Assembly: GCA_020832285.1 (NCBI GenBank)
Contig: JAFIFB010000051.1
Location: 1-37,615, forward strand
DNA: 37,615 nucleotides
Reading direction: 5' to 3'
From: Balneolaceae bacterium
GTDB taxonomy: Bacteria; Bacteroidota; Rhodothermia; Balneolales; Balneolaceae
Both the position numbers and the translations under genes were made by a program. The notes below the pieces were generated by a model that saw only the letters and a list, made by a program, of their open reading frames with translations, made no database searches and was not told the origin of the DNA. This document shows positions 25,409 to 32,856 of this stretch, in pieces (positions within the stretch are counted from its first letter, which is position 1; every line of letters starts with the position of its first letter).

Positions 25409-26287
25409 TCAGGTTGTAAGTACTTTCTGATAATTTTGCGGGTTAAAATATATTTCAGATTTTTTCTCCCTGATATAATATTTGTCTTTTGGAGCAAGAA
25501 TATGAACTCTTAAATTAGCGAGTGATATTGGTATATGTTTTTTCAAATATTGTGATTGGTTATACTCGAGTTCACTTCCATCAAACAGAATTACCATTCC
25601 CGTACCGATAATTTCACACACATTTCCTTCTGTTATAATTATGCCGGTATCTTCACCAAGGCCAATTCCTAATTTATCCGGGAAAATCGCAACGGCTTCA
25701 GCGAGTCGCCCAAAACGGGCACGATGAATAAAATGGCTGTCAATAATTGCCTCTTTCAACAATCCGAGGCCTTTTCCCATTTTAAGGTCATTTCTTTTTA
25801 GTACATTCCCGTTTCTGCCCCCTGTAATCATCTCATCGGACATTACCATGGCTCCTGCGCTGGTACCCGCTATAACGAACCTGTCATTGTAATAGCGATC
25901 GCGTAACAGTTCGTGTGATCTGGTATCTTTAAACACTTTGCTGATTTTACTTTGATTCCCCCCGGAAAACAGTACAGCATCTGCATCTGCGATTACTTTT
26001 AGAGCTTCCGGGCTGTTTGCCACTTCTCGTTCGCGAATATCTAAAATACCTATATTTTTTACTCCTAATTTTCTGAACGTCTCCATGTATTGCCGTCCTA
26101 CTTCAACCGGAATATCAGATGCGGTTGTAATGACTTCTATACGGCTTTCCGGACCTCCGGCAAGCTTTTTGACGTCGTGAAGAATAACTCCTTCCCCAAA
26201 ATCAGTTTGAAGTTTTTCATCCAAATTTTTGAAGTTTTTTTTCTCATTACCGCCAATTGCTATTAAAGTACCTTTGGGTTTAATCAT
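25409..26287 (-). CDS. cphB: Cyanophycinase
   Basis: A 292-aa serine exopeptidase of the S51 family that degrades cyanophycin, a multi-L-arginyl-poly-L-aspartate storage polymer, to beta-Asp-Arg dipeptides. The nucleophile elbow is GTSAGAM with Ser143. Other family features are the N-terminal GTLIAIGGNEKK, LFSGGNQSKI, SDEMITGG, HFIHRARFGRLAEA and GIGLGEDTGII. The full length matches typical intracellular CphB, and no signal peptide is present. It is divergent from the cyanophycin synthetase gene across 614 bp, a common arrangement for cph loci. A weak ribosome binding site precedes ATG at 26287. Confidence 0.93.
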   Translation of the reverse strand: MIKPKGTLIAIGGNEKKNFKNLDEKLQTDFGEGVILHDVKKLAGGPESRIEVITTASDIPVEVGRQYMETFRKLGVKNIGILDIREREVANSPEALKVIADADAVLFSGGNQSKISKVFKDTRSHELLRDRYYNDRFVIAGTSAGAMVMSDEMITGGRNGNVLKRNDLKMGKGLGLLKEAIIDSHFIHRARFGRLAEAVAIFPDKLGIGLGEDTGIIITEGNVCEIIGTGMVILFDGSELEYNQSQYLKKHIPISLANLRVHILAPKDKYYIREKKSEIYFNPQNYQKVLTT

Positions 26288-26901
26288 ATTGAAGATTTAC
26301 GCACTGTTAAATATTAAATTTCAGCCAAGTTATTATATAATGTCTATTCATCTTCATTAAAGCTGAGCCGAAGTTTTCTTCCTGTAATAATTATGTTTAA
26401 AAATTATGGGAATTGAGCTATTTAACTAATTTTCTGAAGGTTTTGAATTACCGTCAGTAATTGCAGGAAATACTATTGAGCAATAATTAAATGAGTAAAT
26501 TTACCCTCATAAATTGATAAAGACCAACCACTTTTCATAACTCTTGAAGTAGTTGGTTTAAAAATTGTTTCCATATAGTGAATGTACTGCAAAAGATCGC
26601 CAAGTATGTTATGTTTTAAATTTTATAATTTGGGCTGTAATTTCCGTACTACTTTTTTGCGGTAACTACAGTAACGATCTATTATATATATAAAACTTTT
26701 AAAGATAAATATAACAGTCTGATGCTGCCTATATACATATTTTATCTTGTAAAAAAAGATTCACAATACTACCATAAAGTCAATTTTCTTTAAAATTTAA
26801 TTGTCTGGTCAAGATTTTTGTTCCAAGAACCTTTCTAATTGATTGATACTGTAGAATTAAGAAAATTTAGATTAAAGAGAGCTAGAAAAGAGACGATACT
26901 T
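26288..26901. promoter_or_regulatory. Divergent cphB-cphA intergenic region
   Basis: 614 bp, very AT-rich, that must hold promoters for both cyanophycin genes. An imperfect palindrome, ACCAACCACTT (26523-26533) with AAGTAGTTGGT (26547-26557; one mismatch), lies near its middle and could be an operator or a terminator-type hairpin. I see no arginine-repressor (ARG box) or NtcA-like site that I would defend. The ORF extension upstream of 26902 (to 26839) is not conserved in cyanophycin synthetases. Confidence 0.5.
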
Positions 26902-27354
26902 ATGAAAATTTTAAACATTAAGGTAACCAACGGCCCTAACTTATGGTCTGTCAATAAAAAACGGCTTGTGGTTATGGAACTCGATATAGAAGATTTGGAA
27001 ACAAAGCCCACCAATGAGATTGATGGCTTTTACCAACGAATAAAAAAAGCGATCCCAAGTCTGCAGGATCATTATTGTTCAGAAGGAGTGCCTGGAGGTT
27101 TTTTCAACCGGGTTGAACGTGGCACCTGGATGGGCCATGTAATAGAACACATCGCCATTGAATTACAGGTACTGGCAGGTCTGGAGGTTGGTTTTGGCAA
27201 GGCGCGCGGCACCGGAGTAAAAGGGCACTATAATATAGTCTTTGAATGCGTTGATGCCGAATCGGGAGAGCTTGCTGCAGAAAAAGCTGTATTGATCGCC
27301 AAAAATTTGTATCCACCCGACCAACTACATGTATCAGATAATAAATTAAGGTGA
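26902..27354 (+). pseudogene. cphA: Cyanophycin synthetase, 5' fragment (interrupted by IS66)
   Basis: The first 135 codons and part of the 136th encode the N-terminal domain of cyanophycin synthetase: MKILNIKVTNGPNLWSVNKK opens exactly as CphA does, followed by GGFFNRVERGTWMGHVIEHI and GVKGHYNIVFECVDAESGELA. The start at 26902 (preceded by AAAGAGACG) is taken from this family pattern. At 27308/27309 an IS66-family element begins; translation then runs through 15 element-derived codons to a stop at 27352-27354. Joining base 27308 to 29688 restores the frame into the 3' part, giving 895 residues, a typical CphA length. Nothing else in the gene is broken. Confidence 0.9.
27301..27308. repeat. 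Target-site duplication, left copy (AAAAATTT)
   Basis: The eight bases directly before the left end of the IS66 element are AAAAATTT, identical to 29680-29687 directly after the right end. Eight base pairs is the duplication length known for IS66-family elements. Deleting the element with one copy restores the reading frame of cphA. Confidence 0.93.
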
Positions 27355-27374
27355 TAGTTTGCTTGTCAAAAACG

Positions 27375-27668
27375 ATGACAGCAAAAACAAAGACCGAGAC
27401 CATGTTTGCTCTGGTGGATAAATGGAAGTCCTCCGAAGCTACTCAAAAACAGTTTTGCGCCGAGCATGAGGTGAAAGTTGGCACCTTTGCCTACTGGGTT
27501 GCCAAACATAAACGAGCTGGCTCCAGTGATCCCGCTGGAGGGTTCGTAGACGTAGATATTTTCGGGTCGGCAGACTCAGCCGCGGTGCGTATTACCTATC
27601 CCAATGGCGTTGTGGTTAGCTGCCAGGCAGAACCGGCCCTGATCGGCCGGCTTATCCACCTCGCATAA
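27375..27668 (+). CDS. tnpA: IS66 family accessory protein TnpA
   Basis: A 97-aa protein with a helix-turn-helix-type beginning (MFALVDKWKSSEATQKQFCAEHEVKVGTFAYWVAKHK), typical of IS66 TnpA (IS3/IS911-like HTH). The C-terminal half is AVRITYPNGVVVSCQAEPALIGRLIHLA, a beta-strand tail usual for this protein. The start at 27375 fits the family; the open frame extends to 27351. Its stop TAA overlaps the ATG of tnpB as TAATG. It is needed with TnpB for IS66 transposition, though its exact role is not settled. Confidence 0.88.
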   Translation: MTAKTKTETMFALVDKWKSSEATQKQFCAEHEVKVGTFAYWVAKHKRAGSSDPAGGFVDVDIFGSADSAAVRITYPNGVVVSCQAEPALIGRLIHLA

Positions 27669-28009
27669 TGTTCTCGCTGAGTTCCTCCCACCGCTACCAC
27701 CTCTACCGCGGGGCCTGCGATATGCGCAAAAGCTTCAATGGGCTATCTGGGTTGGTGCGTTCAGAGCTGGGCCGTGATCCGGCCAGCGGAGAGGTGTTCG
27801 TATTTCTCAACCGCCGCCGCACGCTGATGAAGCTGCTTCATTGGGAAGCGGGCGGATATGTTCTGTACTATAAACGACTCGAAGAAGGCACCTTCACACC
27901 ACCCACCGGGCAGGGTAGGCAAACGGTGGTTCGATGGCCGGAGCTGGTGCTTATGGTCGAGGGAATCCAGGTGCAGGCCTCGCGGCAAACCCGACGGTAC
28001 CAGCGATAA
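27668..28009 (+). CDS. tnpB: IS66 family protein TnpB (Orf2)
   Basis: A 113-aa protein with the diagnostic IS66 Orf2 stretch: YHLYRGACDMRKSFNGLSGLV, then FVFLNRRRTLMKLLHWEAGGYVLYYKRLEEGTF. These motifs are nearly invariant in the family. It starts within the stop codon of tnpA (TAATG), so translational coupling is expected. It ends 72 bp before tnpC. Its biochemical role is not established, but deletions in other IS66 elements abolish transposition. Confidence 0.93.
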   Translation: MFSLSSSHRYHLYRGACDMRKSFNGLSGLVRSELGRDPASGEVFVFLNRRRTLMKLLHWEAGGYVLYYKRLEEGTFTPPTGQGRQTVVRWPELVLMVEGIQVQASRQTRRYQR

Positions 28010-28081
28010 AAAAAGTGTCTTATTTTGGTTAAAATGTTCCATTCAAGTAGTTAATAACGTTGGTTATGCGTATATTCACTC

Positions 28082-29650
28082 ATGTTAACAGACCTGCATA
28101 TCCTTACCAAATCCGAGCTGATTGAACGGCTTTCTGCCGAGCAAAAAACGGCCCAATCTCACTTGGAACAGGTAGCTGACTTGCAGAAAAAACTGGCTCA
28201 CAAGGAGCAAACCCTTGAGCGTAAACTGGCCCGAAAAGATCAGATTATTGCCCAGCTTCAGCGGATGCTCTTCGGGCAGAAGCGCGAGCGCTTTGCCGGT
28301 GACCCTGCACAGGGAAGCCTTCCCTTTGAGCAGGAGCCCCTGTCCGAACAAGAGCACGAGCAGCACCACCAGAAGACCATTACCTATGTACGCAAAAAGC
28401 AGTCCCGGCCCAACCACAAAGGCCGCCTGCCGCTGCCGGATCACCTGCCGGTTGAGGAAATTGAGATTTATCCCCAGGGAGACCTCTCGCAGATGGTTTG
28501 TATTGGCAAAGAAGTGACCGAGGAGCTGGAAATGACCCCGGCCCGTTTTTACATCAAGCGGTATATTCGCTATAAATACGCGGCGAAGGACTTCCGCAGC
28601 GATGGGGTTCACATCGGTGAGCTTCCCGAGCGCGTGATCGACAAGGGAATCCCCGGAGCGGGCCTGCTGGCTGGGATTCTGGTGGACAAATACGTGGATC
28701 ACCTGCCGCTGTACCGCCAGCGCCAACGATTTTTGCGGGAAAACATCCCCATCGCTCAAACGACTCTTGACGGCTGGGCAGCTCAGGCGATGGATCGCCT
28801 GGAGATTCTCTACAACCACCTGCTTGATCAAACCAAAGCCCGCGGATATCTTCAGGTGGATGAATCACGCATTAAGGTGTTGGAATCCCCCAAAAAGGGG
28901 GCGTGCCACCAGGGGTGGTACTGGGTGTACCATAGCCCGATCGAAAAGACGGTGCTCTTTGATTACCATCCGACCCGCGGGGCGCCTGCTCCCAAACGGA
29001 TCTTGGATGAGTTTACCGGTTATCTGCAGAGCGATGGATATAGCGTTTACGAGGAGATTGGCCGCCGTAAAGACGTGGTGCATCTGGGGTGCTGGGCGCA
29101 TGCCCGCCGGGAGTTTGAACGCGCCCTGGAGAATGACCGCGAGCGGGCAGAGAAGGCGATGAACTGGATACAGGATCTATATGCAGTGGAGCGGCAGGCC
29201 CGCGATAAAGGGCTTTGCCCACAGGGGCGTAAAGAACTGCGCCTGGCCCGTTCGTTGCCCATCATCAACGAGCTGGGCGGGTGGATCAAAAGCCAGATTG
29301 CTCAGGTACTGCCCAAAAGCCAGATTGGTAAGGCGATGGCCTACTCGGCCAAGCGGTGGGACGCTCTCAGCGGCTATCTGTATGATGGGGTCCTGGAGAT
29401 TGATAACAACCTTGTCGAGAATACGATCCGCCCGCTGGCCCTGGGCCGCAAAAACTACCTGTTTACCGGATCGCACAAAGGTGCCCAACGAGCTGCCATG
29501 GTGTACTCTTTGCTGGGAACCTGTAAACTGCACGGCGTGAACCCCACACAGTGGCTCACCCACGTGCTGGCCAACATCCTGCAAACCAAATACAACGACG
29601 TGCCGTCATTATATCCCCAAAACTTCACTGATAAGCAATCCGTCGGGTAA
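28082..29650 (+). CDS. tnpC: IS66 family transposase TnpC
   Basis: A 522-aa DDE transposase. N-terminal coiled-coil (about residues 12-65) with leucine/lysine heptads is followed by a zinc-finger-like/HTH region and the catalytic core. The DDE residues are visible in YLQVDESRIKVLE (first Asp), YLQSDGYSVYEEI (second Asp) and EIDNNLVENTIRPLALGRKN (Glu). CWAHARREFERA lies between the second Asp and the Glu, as usual. It is intact and full length. No Shine-Dalgarno is visible upstream. Confidence 0.95.
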   Translation: MLTDLHILTKSELIERLSAEQKTAQSHLEQVADLQKKLAHKEQTLERKLARKDQIIAQLQRMLFGQKRERFAGDPAQGSLPFEQEPLSEQEHEQHHQKTITYVRKKQSRPNHKGRLPLPDHLPVEEIEIYPQGDLSQMVCIGKEVTEELEMTPARFYIKRYIRYKYAAKDFRSDGVHIGELPERVIDKGIPGAGLLAGILVDKYVDHLPLYRQRQRFLRENIPIAQTTLDGWAAQAMDRLEILYNHLLDQTKARGYLQVDESRIKVLESPKKGACHQGWYWVYHSPIEKTVLFDYHPTRGAPAPKRILDEFTGYLQSDGYSVYEEIGRRKDVVHLGCWAHARREFERALENDRERAEKAMNWIQDLYAVERQARDKGLCPQGRKELRLARSLPIINELGGWIKSQIAQVLPKSQIGKAMAYSAKRWDALSGYLYDGVLEIDNNLVENTIRPLALGRKNYLFTGSHKGAQRAAMVYSLLGTCKLHGVNPTQWLTHVLANILQTKYNDVPSLYPQNFTDKQSVG

Positions 29651-29679
29651 ATCCAATATGCAGTTGGTCGGGTGGATAC

Positions 29680-29687
29680 AAAAATTT
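29680..29687. repeat. Target-site duplication, right copy (AAAAATTT)
   Basis: This matches 27301-27308 base for base. After it cphA coding resumes in frame: the hybrid codon TTA (27307-27308 plus 29688) is followed by GTC at 29689. Confidence 0.93.
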
Positions 29688-29754
29688 AGTCGATGGAATA
29701 ACTATAGATATTAATAAGCATGTAAAAGAGATCCGGGAAATTAATTCTGTAAAT

Positions 29755-31968
29755 ATGCCCGGTCCAAGTACAGCTTCTTTGTTGCGGGAAGCCGCCTCAC
29801 GAGACATTCCGTATATCCAACTTGAAGACAGATCAACCTATCAGTTGGGCTATGGCTGTTTTCAAAAGAAAATTGCTGCTACCGTAACATCATCAACAAG
29901 CAACCTGGCAGTGGAAATGGCTTGTGATAAAGAAGCCTGTAGTGACTTCCTGAAAGAGATTTCAATACCCGTTGCCGAAGGGGAAGTAGTAGAGAGTGTT
30001 GATGAGCTTCAGTTGTCTTTGAAATCTTTAGGCTATCCCTTGGTTATAAAACCGGTTTCAGGCAATCAGGGGCGTGGAGTAACAACCAACATTAAAACCT
30101 GGGAAGAAGCAGCAGCAGCATTTGAATTAGCCATTGAAATTTCTGAGAGAGTCATTGTTGAACGCCATGTTTCCGGTTTGGATTATCGTTTGCTTACAAT
30201 TGGCGGTAAATTTGTTGCCGCAGCAAAGAGAACTCCTGCACACGTTAAGGGAGATGGTACTTCAACTATACAACAGTTGATAGACAGTGTAAATGATGAT
30301 TCAGGACGTGGTGAAAACCATGATAATATCCTCACCAAAATAAAAATCGGGCCCAGCGCAAAAACCATTCTCTTACAGAAAGGCTATACACTTAATACTG
30401 TGTTACCAAAAAATAAAATTCTCTATTTAGATTATGCAGCAAATCTTAGTAAAGGCGGTACTGCAGAAGATGTAACCGATGATGTGCATCCTGAAATTGC
30501 GATGATGGCCGCCAGAATTGGCAGGATGGTTGGTCTTGATATTTGTGGAATAGATGTAATGGCTTCTACACTGAAAAAGCCATTGAGTGAAACAGGGGGA
30601 ATCGTTCTTGAAGTGAATGCCGCACCGGGGTTTCGGATGCACTTGTCTCCATCGAAAGGGACGCCCCGGAATGTTGCAGCTCCAGTGCTGGATATGCTTT
30701 TTCCCCCAGGGCAAAAAAGTCGAATACCTATCATCGCGGTGACGGGCACAAATGGAAAAACCACCACCACACGCCTTATATCTCATATTATGAAAGGTGC
30801 AGGACGAAGGGTTGGGTACACAACAACGGATGGGGTCTATGTAAATGATGAACTCATCATGAAGGGGGATTGTGGCGGCCCTGTAAGCGCTCGAATGGTG
30901 CTCAAAGATCCGGGTGTGGATACAGCGGTTCTGGAGTGTGCGCGTGGCGGAATATTACGGATGGGACTCGGCTTCGATTATTGTGATGTGGCTGTGGTAA
31001 CGAATGTAAGCTCCGATCACCTGGGAATGAAGGGAATAAATAACCTGGACCAAATGACCAGCCTGAAATCTGTGGTGCCTGAAAGTGTACACCCATCAGG
31101 TTTTGCCGTACTGAATGCAGATGATGAACGTGTATATTCCATGCGGAAAAAAGTTCGCTGCAATGTGGTTCTGTTTTCACTTGAGTCAGATAATCCGGGA
31201 ATTATGTCACATCGCGAAGCGGGTGGTATTTGCGTGGTGCTTAAAAATAACGGTATCACTATTTGGGATGGAGAATCAGAACATATGGTAGAACAAGTAG
31301 AAAAAATTCCGCTCAGCTTTAATGGTCAGGCTGGTTTTATGATTGAAAATATAATGGCTGCGGCAGGAGCGGCTTATACCCAAAATATTTCCCCTGCAAA
31401 AATAGGTGAAATGCTGCGCATTTTCGTGCCTTCACCAGAGAAAACTCCGGGCAGGATGAATCTTTTTAAATTTACAAACTATGATCTGCTTGTAGATTAT
31501 GCTCATAATCCCGCCGGCTTGATGGCCATCCAAAATTATCTGAAAAACTTTTCTTATCATTATAAAATAGGAATTGTGGGTGGCATGGGTGACCGGAGAG
31601 ATGAGGACAGTATGGAATTAGGCCGGATTGCCGCAGAAATGTTTGATAAAGTTATTATAAGAGAAGATAGAGATCTCAGAGGTAAAGCAGCAGGGGAAAT
31701 CACTGAAATTATAAAAAAAGGCATTGCTTATTCCTCTCATAACCCGAAAGTAGTAGCTATTGCAAACGAAAAACAGGCATTGCTTTATGCCATGGAATAT
31801 GTTTTGCCAGGTACTTTAATAATGCATTGTATAGAGGATATTGAAGGGGTCATCCCTATGATCCAAAAAATGGAAAGGGAACAGCCGTATATCAGGCGAA
31901 AACATCTAAAACACTCTGTGCAAAGTACCCAAAATGGGAGTAGACTTCCCGTAGGGATAAATATTTAA
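29755..31968 (+). CDS. cphA: Cyanophycin synthetase, 3' fragment (ATP-grasp and Mur ligase domains)
   Basis: The remainder of cyanophycin synthetase, which polymerises Asp and Arg onto a primer with ATP. The cphA frame is open from 29688, and the first ATG in it is at 29755 (MPGPSTASLL), giving 737 aa. It holds the ATP-grasp domain (YQLGYGCFQKKI, VIKPVSGNQGRGV, VIVERHVSGLDYRLL, GIDVMAST, VLEVNAAPGFRMHLSP) and the Mur-ligase-like domain with P-loop TGTNGKTTTT (Gly489-Lys493 in restored numbering), ECARGGILRMGLGF, and LLVDYAHNPAGL. A separate product would lack the N-terminal domain, so activity is doubtful. The frame is otherwise clean. It may be transcribed from within the co-directional IS66 element. 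It ends 151 bp before a strong terminator. Confidence 0.9.
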   Translation: MPGPSTASLLREAASRDIPYIQLEDRSTYQLGYGCFQKKIAATVTSSTSNLAVEMACDKEACSDFLKEISIPVAEGEVVESVDELQLSLKSLGYPLVIKPVSGNQGRGVTTNIKTWEEAAAAFELAIEISERVIVERHVSGLDYRLLTIGGKFVAAAKRTPAHVKGDGTSTIQQLIDSVNDDSGRGENHDNILTKIKIGPSAKTILLQKGYTLNTVLPKNKILYLDYAANLSKGGTAEDVTDDVHPEIAMMAARIGRMVGLDICGIDVMASTLKKPLSETGGIVLEVNAAPGFRMHLSPSKGTPRNVAAPVLDMLFPPGQKSRIPIIAVTGTNGKTTTTRLISHIMKGAGRRVGYTTTDGVYVNDELIMKGDCGGPVSARMVLKDPGVDTAVLECARGGILRMGLGFDYCDVAVVTNVSSDHLGMKGINNLDQMTSLKSVVPESVHPSGFAVLNADDERVYSMRKKVRCNVVLFSLESDNPGIMSHREAGGICVVLKNNGITIWDGESEHMVEQVEKIPLSFNGQAGFMIENIMAAAGAAYTQNISPAKIGEMLRIFVPSPEKTPGRMNLFKFTNYDLLVDYAHNPAGLMAIQNYLKNFSYHYKIGIVGGMGDRRDEDSMELGRIAAEMFDKVIIREDRDLRGKAAGEITEIIKKGIAYSSHNPKVVAIANEKQALLYAMEYVLPGTLIMHCIEDIEGVIPMIQKMEREQPYIRRKHLKHSVQSTQNGSRLPVGINI

Positions 31969-32074
31969 AAAACGTTTTGTAGTGCTACATCCACTATTTT
32001 AAAACAGGTCAAGCTTCCTGTTCTTCCTTTCATTCCTACACGCCTGCAGCGCTTCTTTCGTTATCGGTCTGGTT

Positions 32075-32110
32075 TTACCCCCAGAATCACTGCGTGATAC
32101 TGGGGGGTAA
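32075..32110. repeat. Long GC-rich hairpin after cphA
   Basis: TTACCCCCAG (32075-32084) pairs with CTGGGGGGTAA (32100-32110) with one extra G, and ATCAC/GTGAT continue the stem inside, leaving a TGC loop. The stem is about 15 bp. It lies 107 bp after the cphA stop and 10 bp before the terminator at 32120. It may be a dispersed element or an RNA 3'-end stabiliser. Confidence 0.6.
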
Positions 32111-32119
32111 GGGTATGCC

Positions 32120-32142
32120 GCCCCGAAACGGGGCTGGTTTTT
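32120..32142 (+). terminator. Rho-independent terminator after cphA
   Basis: GCCCCG (32120-32125) pairs with CGGGGC (32129-32134) around an AAA loop, followed at once by TGGTTTTTC (32135-32143). A compact GC stem with a T-run makes this the clearest intrinsic terminator in the window. It ends plus-strand transcription from the cphA direction. Confidence 0.78.
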
Positions 32143-32147
32143 CACTA

Positions 32148-32172
32148 AAAAAATGAACGTCATTCATTTTTT
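32148..32172. terminator. A/T palindrome, possible bidirectional terminator
   Basis: AAAAAATGA (32148-32156) pairs with TCATTTTTT (32164-32172) around a 7-nt loop. The A-run on one side and T-run on the other could serve transcription arriving from either strand, including the minus-strand signalling operon that ends at 32396. The stem is AT-only, so termination strength is doubtful. Confidence 0.45.
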
Positions 32173-32395
32173 CTAAGATCTACTGATTTTAAAAGAAGTG
32201 AAGGAACAATGACCAGCTAAACCAATTTATGCAGATGAAAAGTTATGGTATTAAATAATTCTATCACTTTTAAATGAAACTAATTTTGTAACCACTACAT
32301 CGCTTTTTTTCGGAATTTGAGATAGAGGCGGGGGATGGGTCCAGGTGGATCAGGTTAACTGAAATAAACGAAGTAATGAACTATTTGACCAAAGA

Positions 32396-32848
32396 CTATA
32401 TCCTCAATACGAAATTATCCCTGTCGAAAGCAGAATTATGGTTCAGGTGGGCAGCAGCCATAGATTTGGTTAATGCTTGTTTGAGTTCATTGTAGTCGCC
32501 AGGCTTCGCAATATAGATATTGGCTCCATGCAGAAACGAATCCTCGATATCTTTTTCAGACGTTGATGTAGAGTAAATGGCAATTGAAATATCGTTGTAC
32601 TTCTCATTACTTCTGATCTGTTTAAGGCATTCCAACCCGTTCATATTTGGCATATTGAGATCCAGGTAAATAATGTGGGGGAGTGGATTTTTTCCATTCG
32701 CAAGAAAATCCATCAACTGATTGCCATCATTCACCATTTGGACGATGGTATTTCTGCCCATCTCATTAATTATTTCTTTAAAGACGAGTCTGTCACCTTC
32801 ATCATCATCGGTAAGTAGTATGCGAAGCGGAGCTTTTTGGTTTGCCAT
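32396..32848 (-). CDS. Single-domain response regulator (Rcp1-like), operon gene 3
   Basis: A 150-aa receiver-only protein: acidic triplet DDD at residues 14-16, phospho-acceptor Asp63 in IYLDLNMPNMNG, switch Ser/Thr in IYSTSTSE, and Lys in YIAKPGDY. The C-terminus ends FDRDNFVLRI, similar to the NFML end of the regulator at 36304. The Shine-Dalgarno AGGAGGAAAT lies at the very end of the kinase gene, 8 bp upstream, so it is co-transcribed with and probably phosphorylated by the hybrid kinase. Confidence 0.93.
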   Translation of the reverse strand: MANQKAPLRILLTDDDEGDRLVFKEIINEMGRNTIVQMVNDGNQLMDFLANGKNPLPHIIYLDLNMPNMNGLECLKQIRSNEKYNDISIAIYSTSTSEKDIEDSFLHGANIYIAKPGDYNELKQALTKSMAAAHLNHNSAFDRDNFVLRI

Positions 32849-32856
32849 ATTTCCTC

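Larger units (their letters stand above)
27309..29679 (+). mobile_element. IS66-family insertion sequence, complete, 2371 bp, inside cphA
   Basis: A complete element with terminal inverted repeats. The left end starts GTATCCACCCGACCAACT and the right end, read from 29679 inward, starts with the same 18 bases; the match extends to 22 bp with one mismatch. The ends are flanked by a perfect 8-bp duplication. It contains the three IS66-type genes (tnpA, tnpB, tnpC) in standard order on the plus strand, in the same direction as cphA. All three frames are intact, so it is potentially active. Its base composition is clearly GC-richer than the flanks, so it probably came from another genetic background. 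Confidence 0.95.

Noticed and set aside
26839-26901. N-terminal extension of cyanophycin synthetase to 26839
   Set aside because: The family starts at the MKIL-type methionine (26902), which also has a purine-rich site upstream.
28085-28831. 248-codon minus-strand ORF inside tnpC
   Set aside because: It is the antisense shadow of a well-supported transposase gene in GC-rich DNA.
27309-29679. The IS66 element as a composite transposon carrying passenger genes
   Set aside because: Only tnpA, tnpB and tnpC fit between the inverted repeats; no cargo is present.
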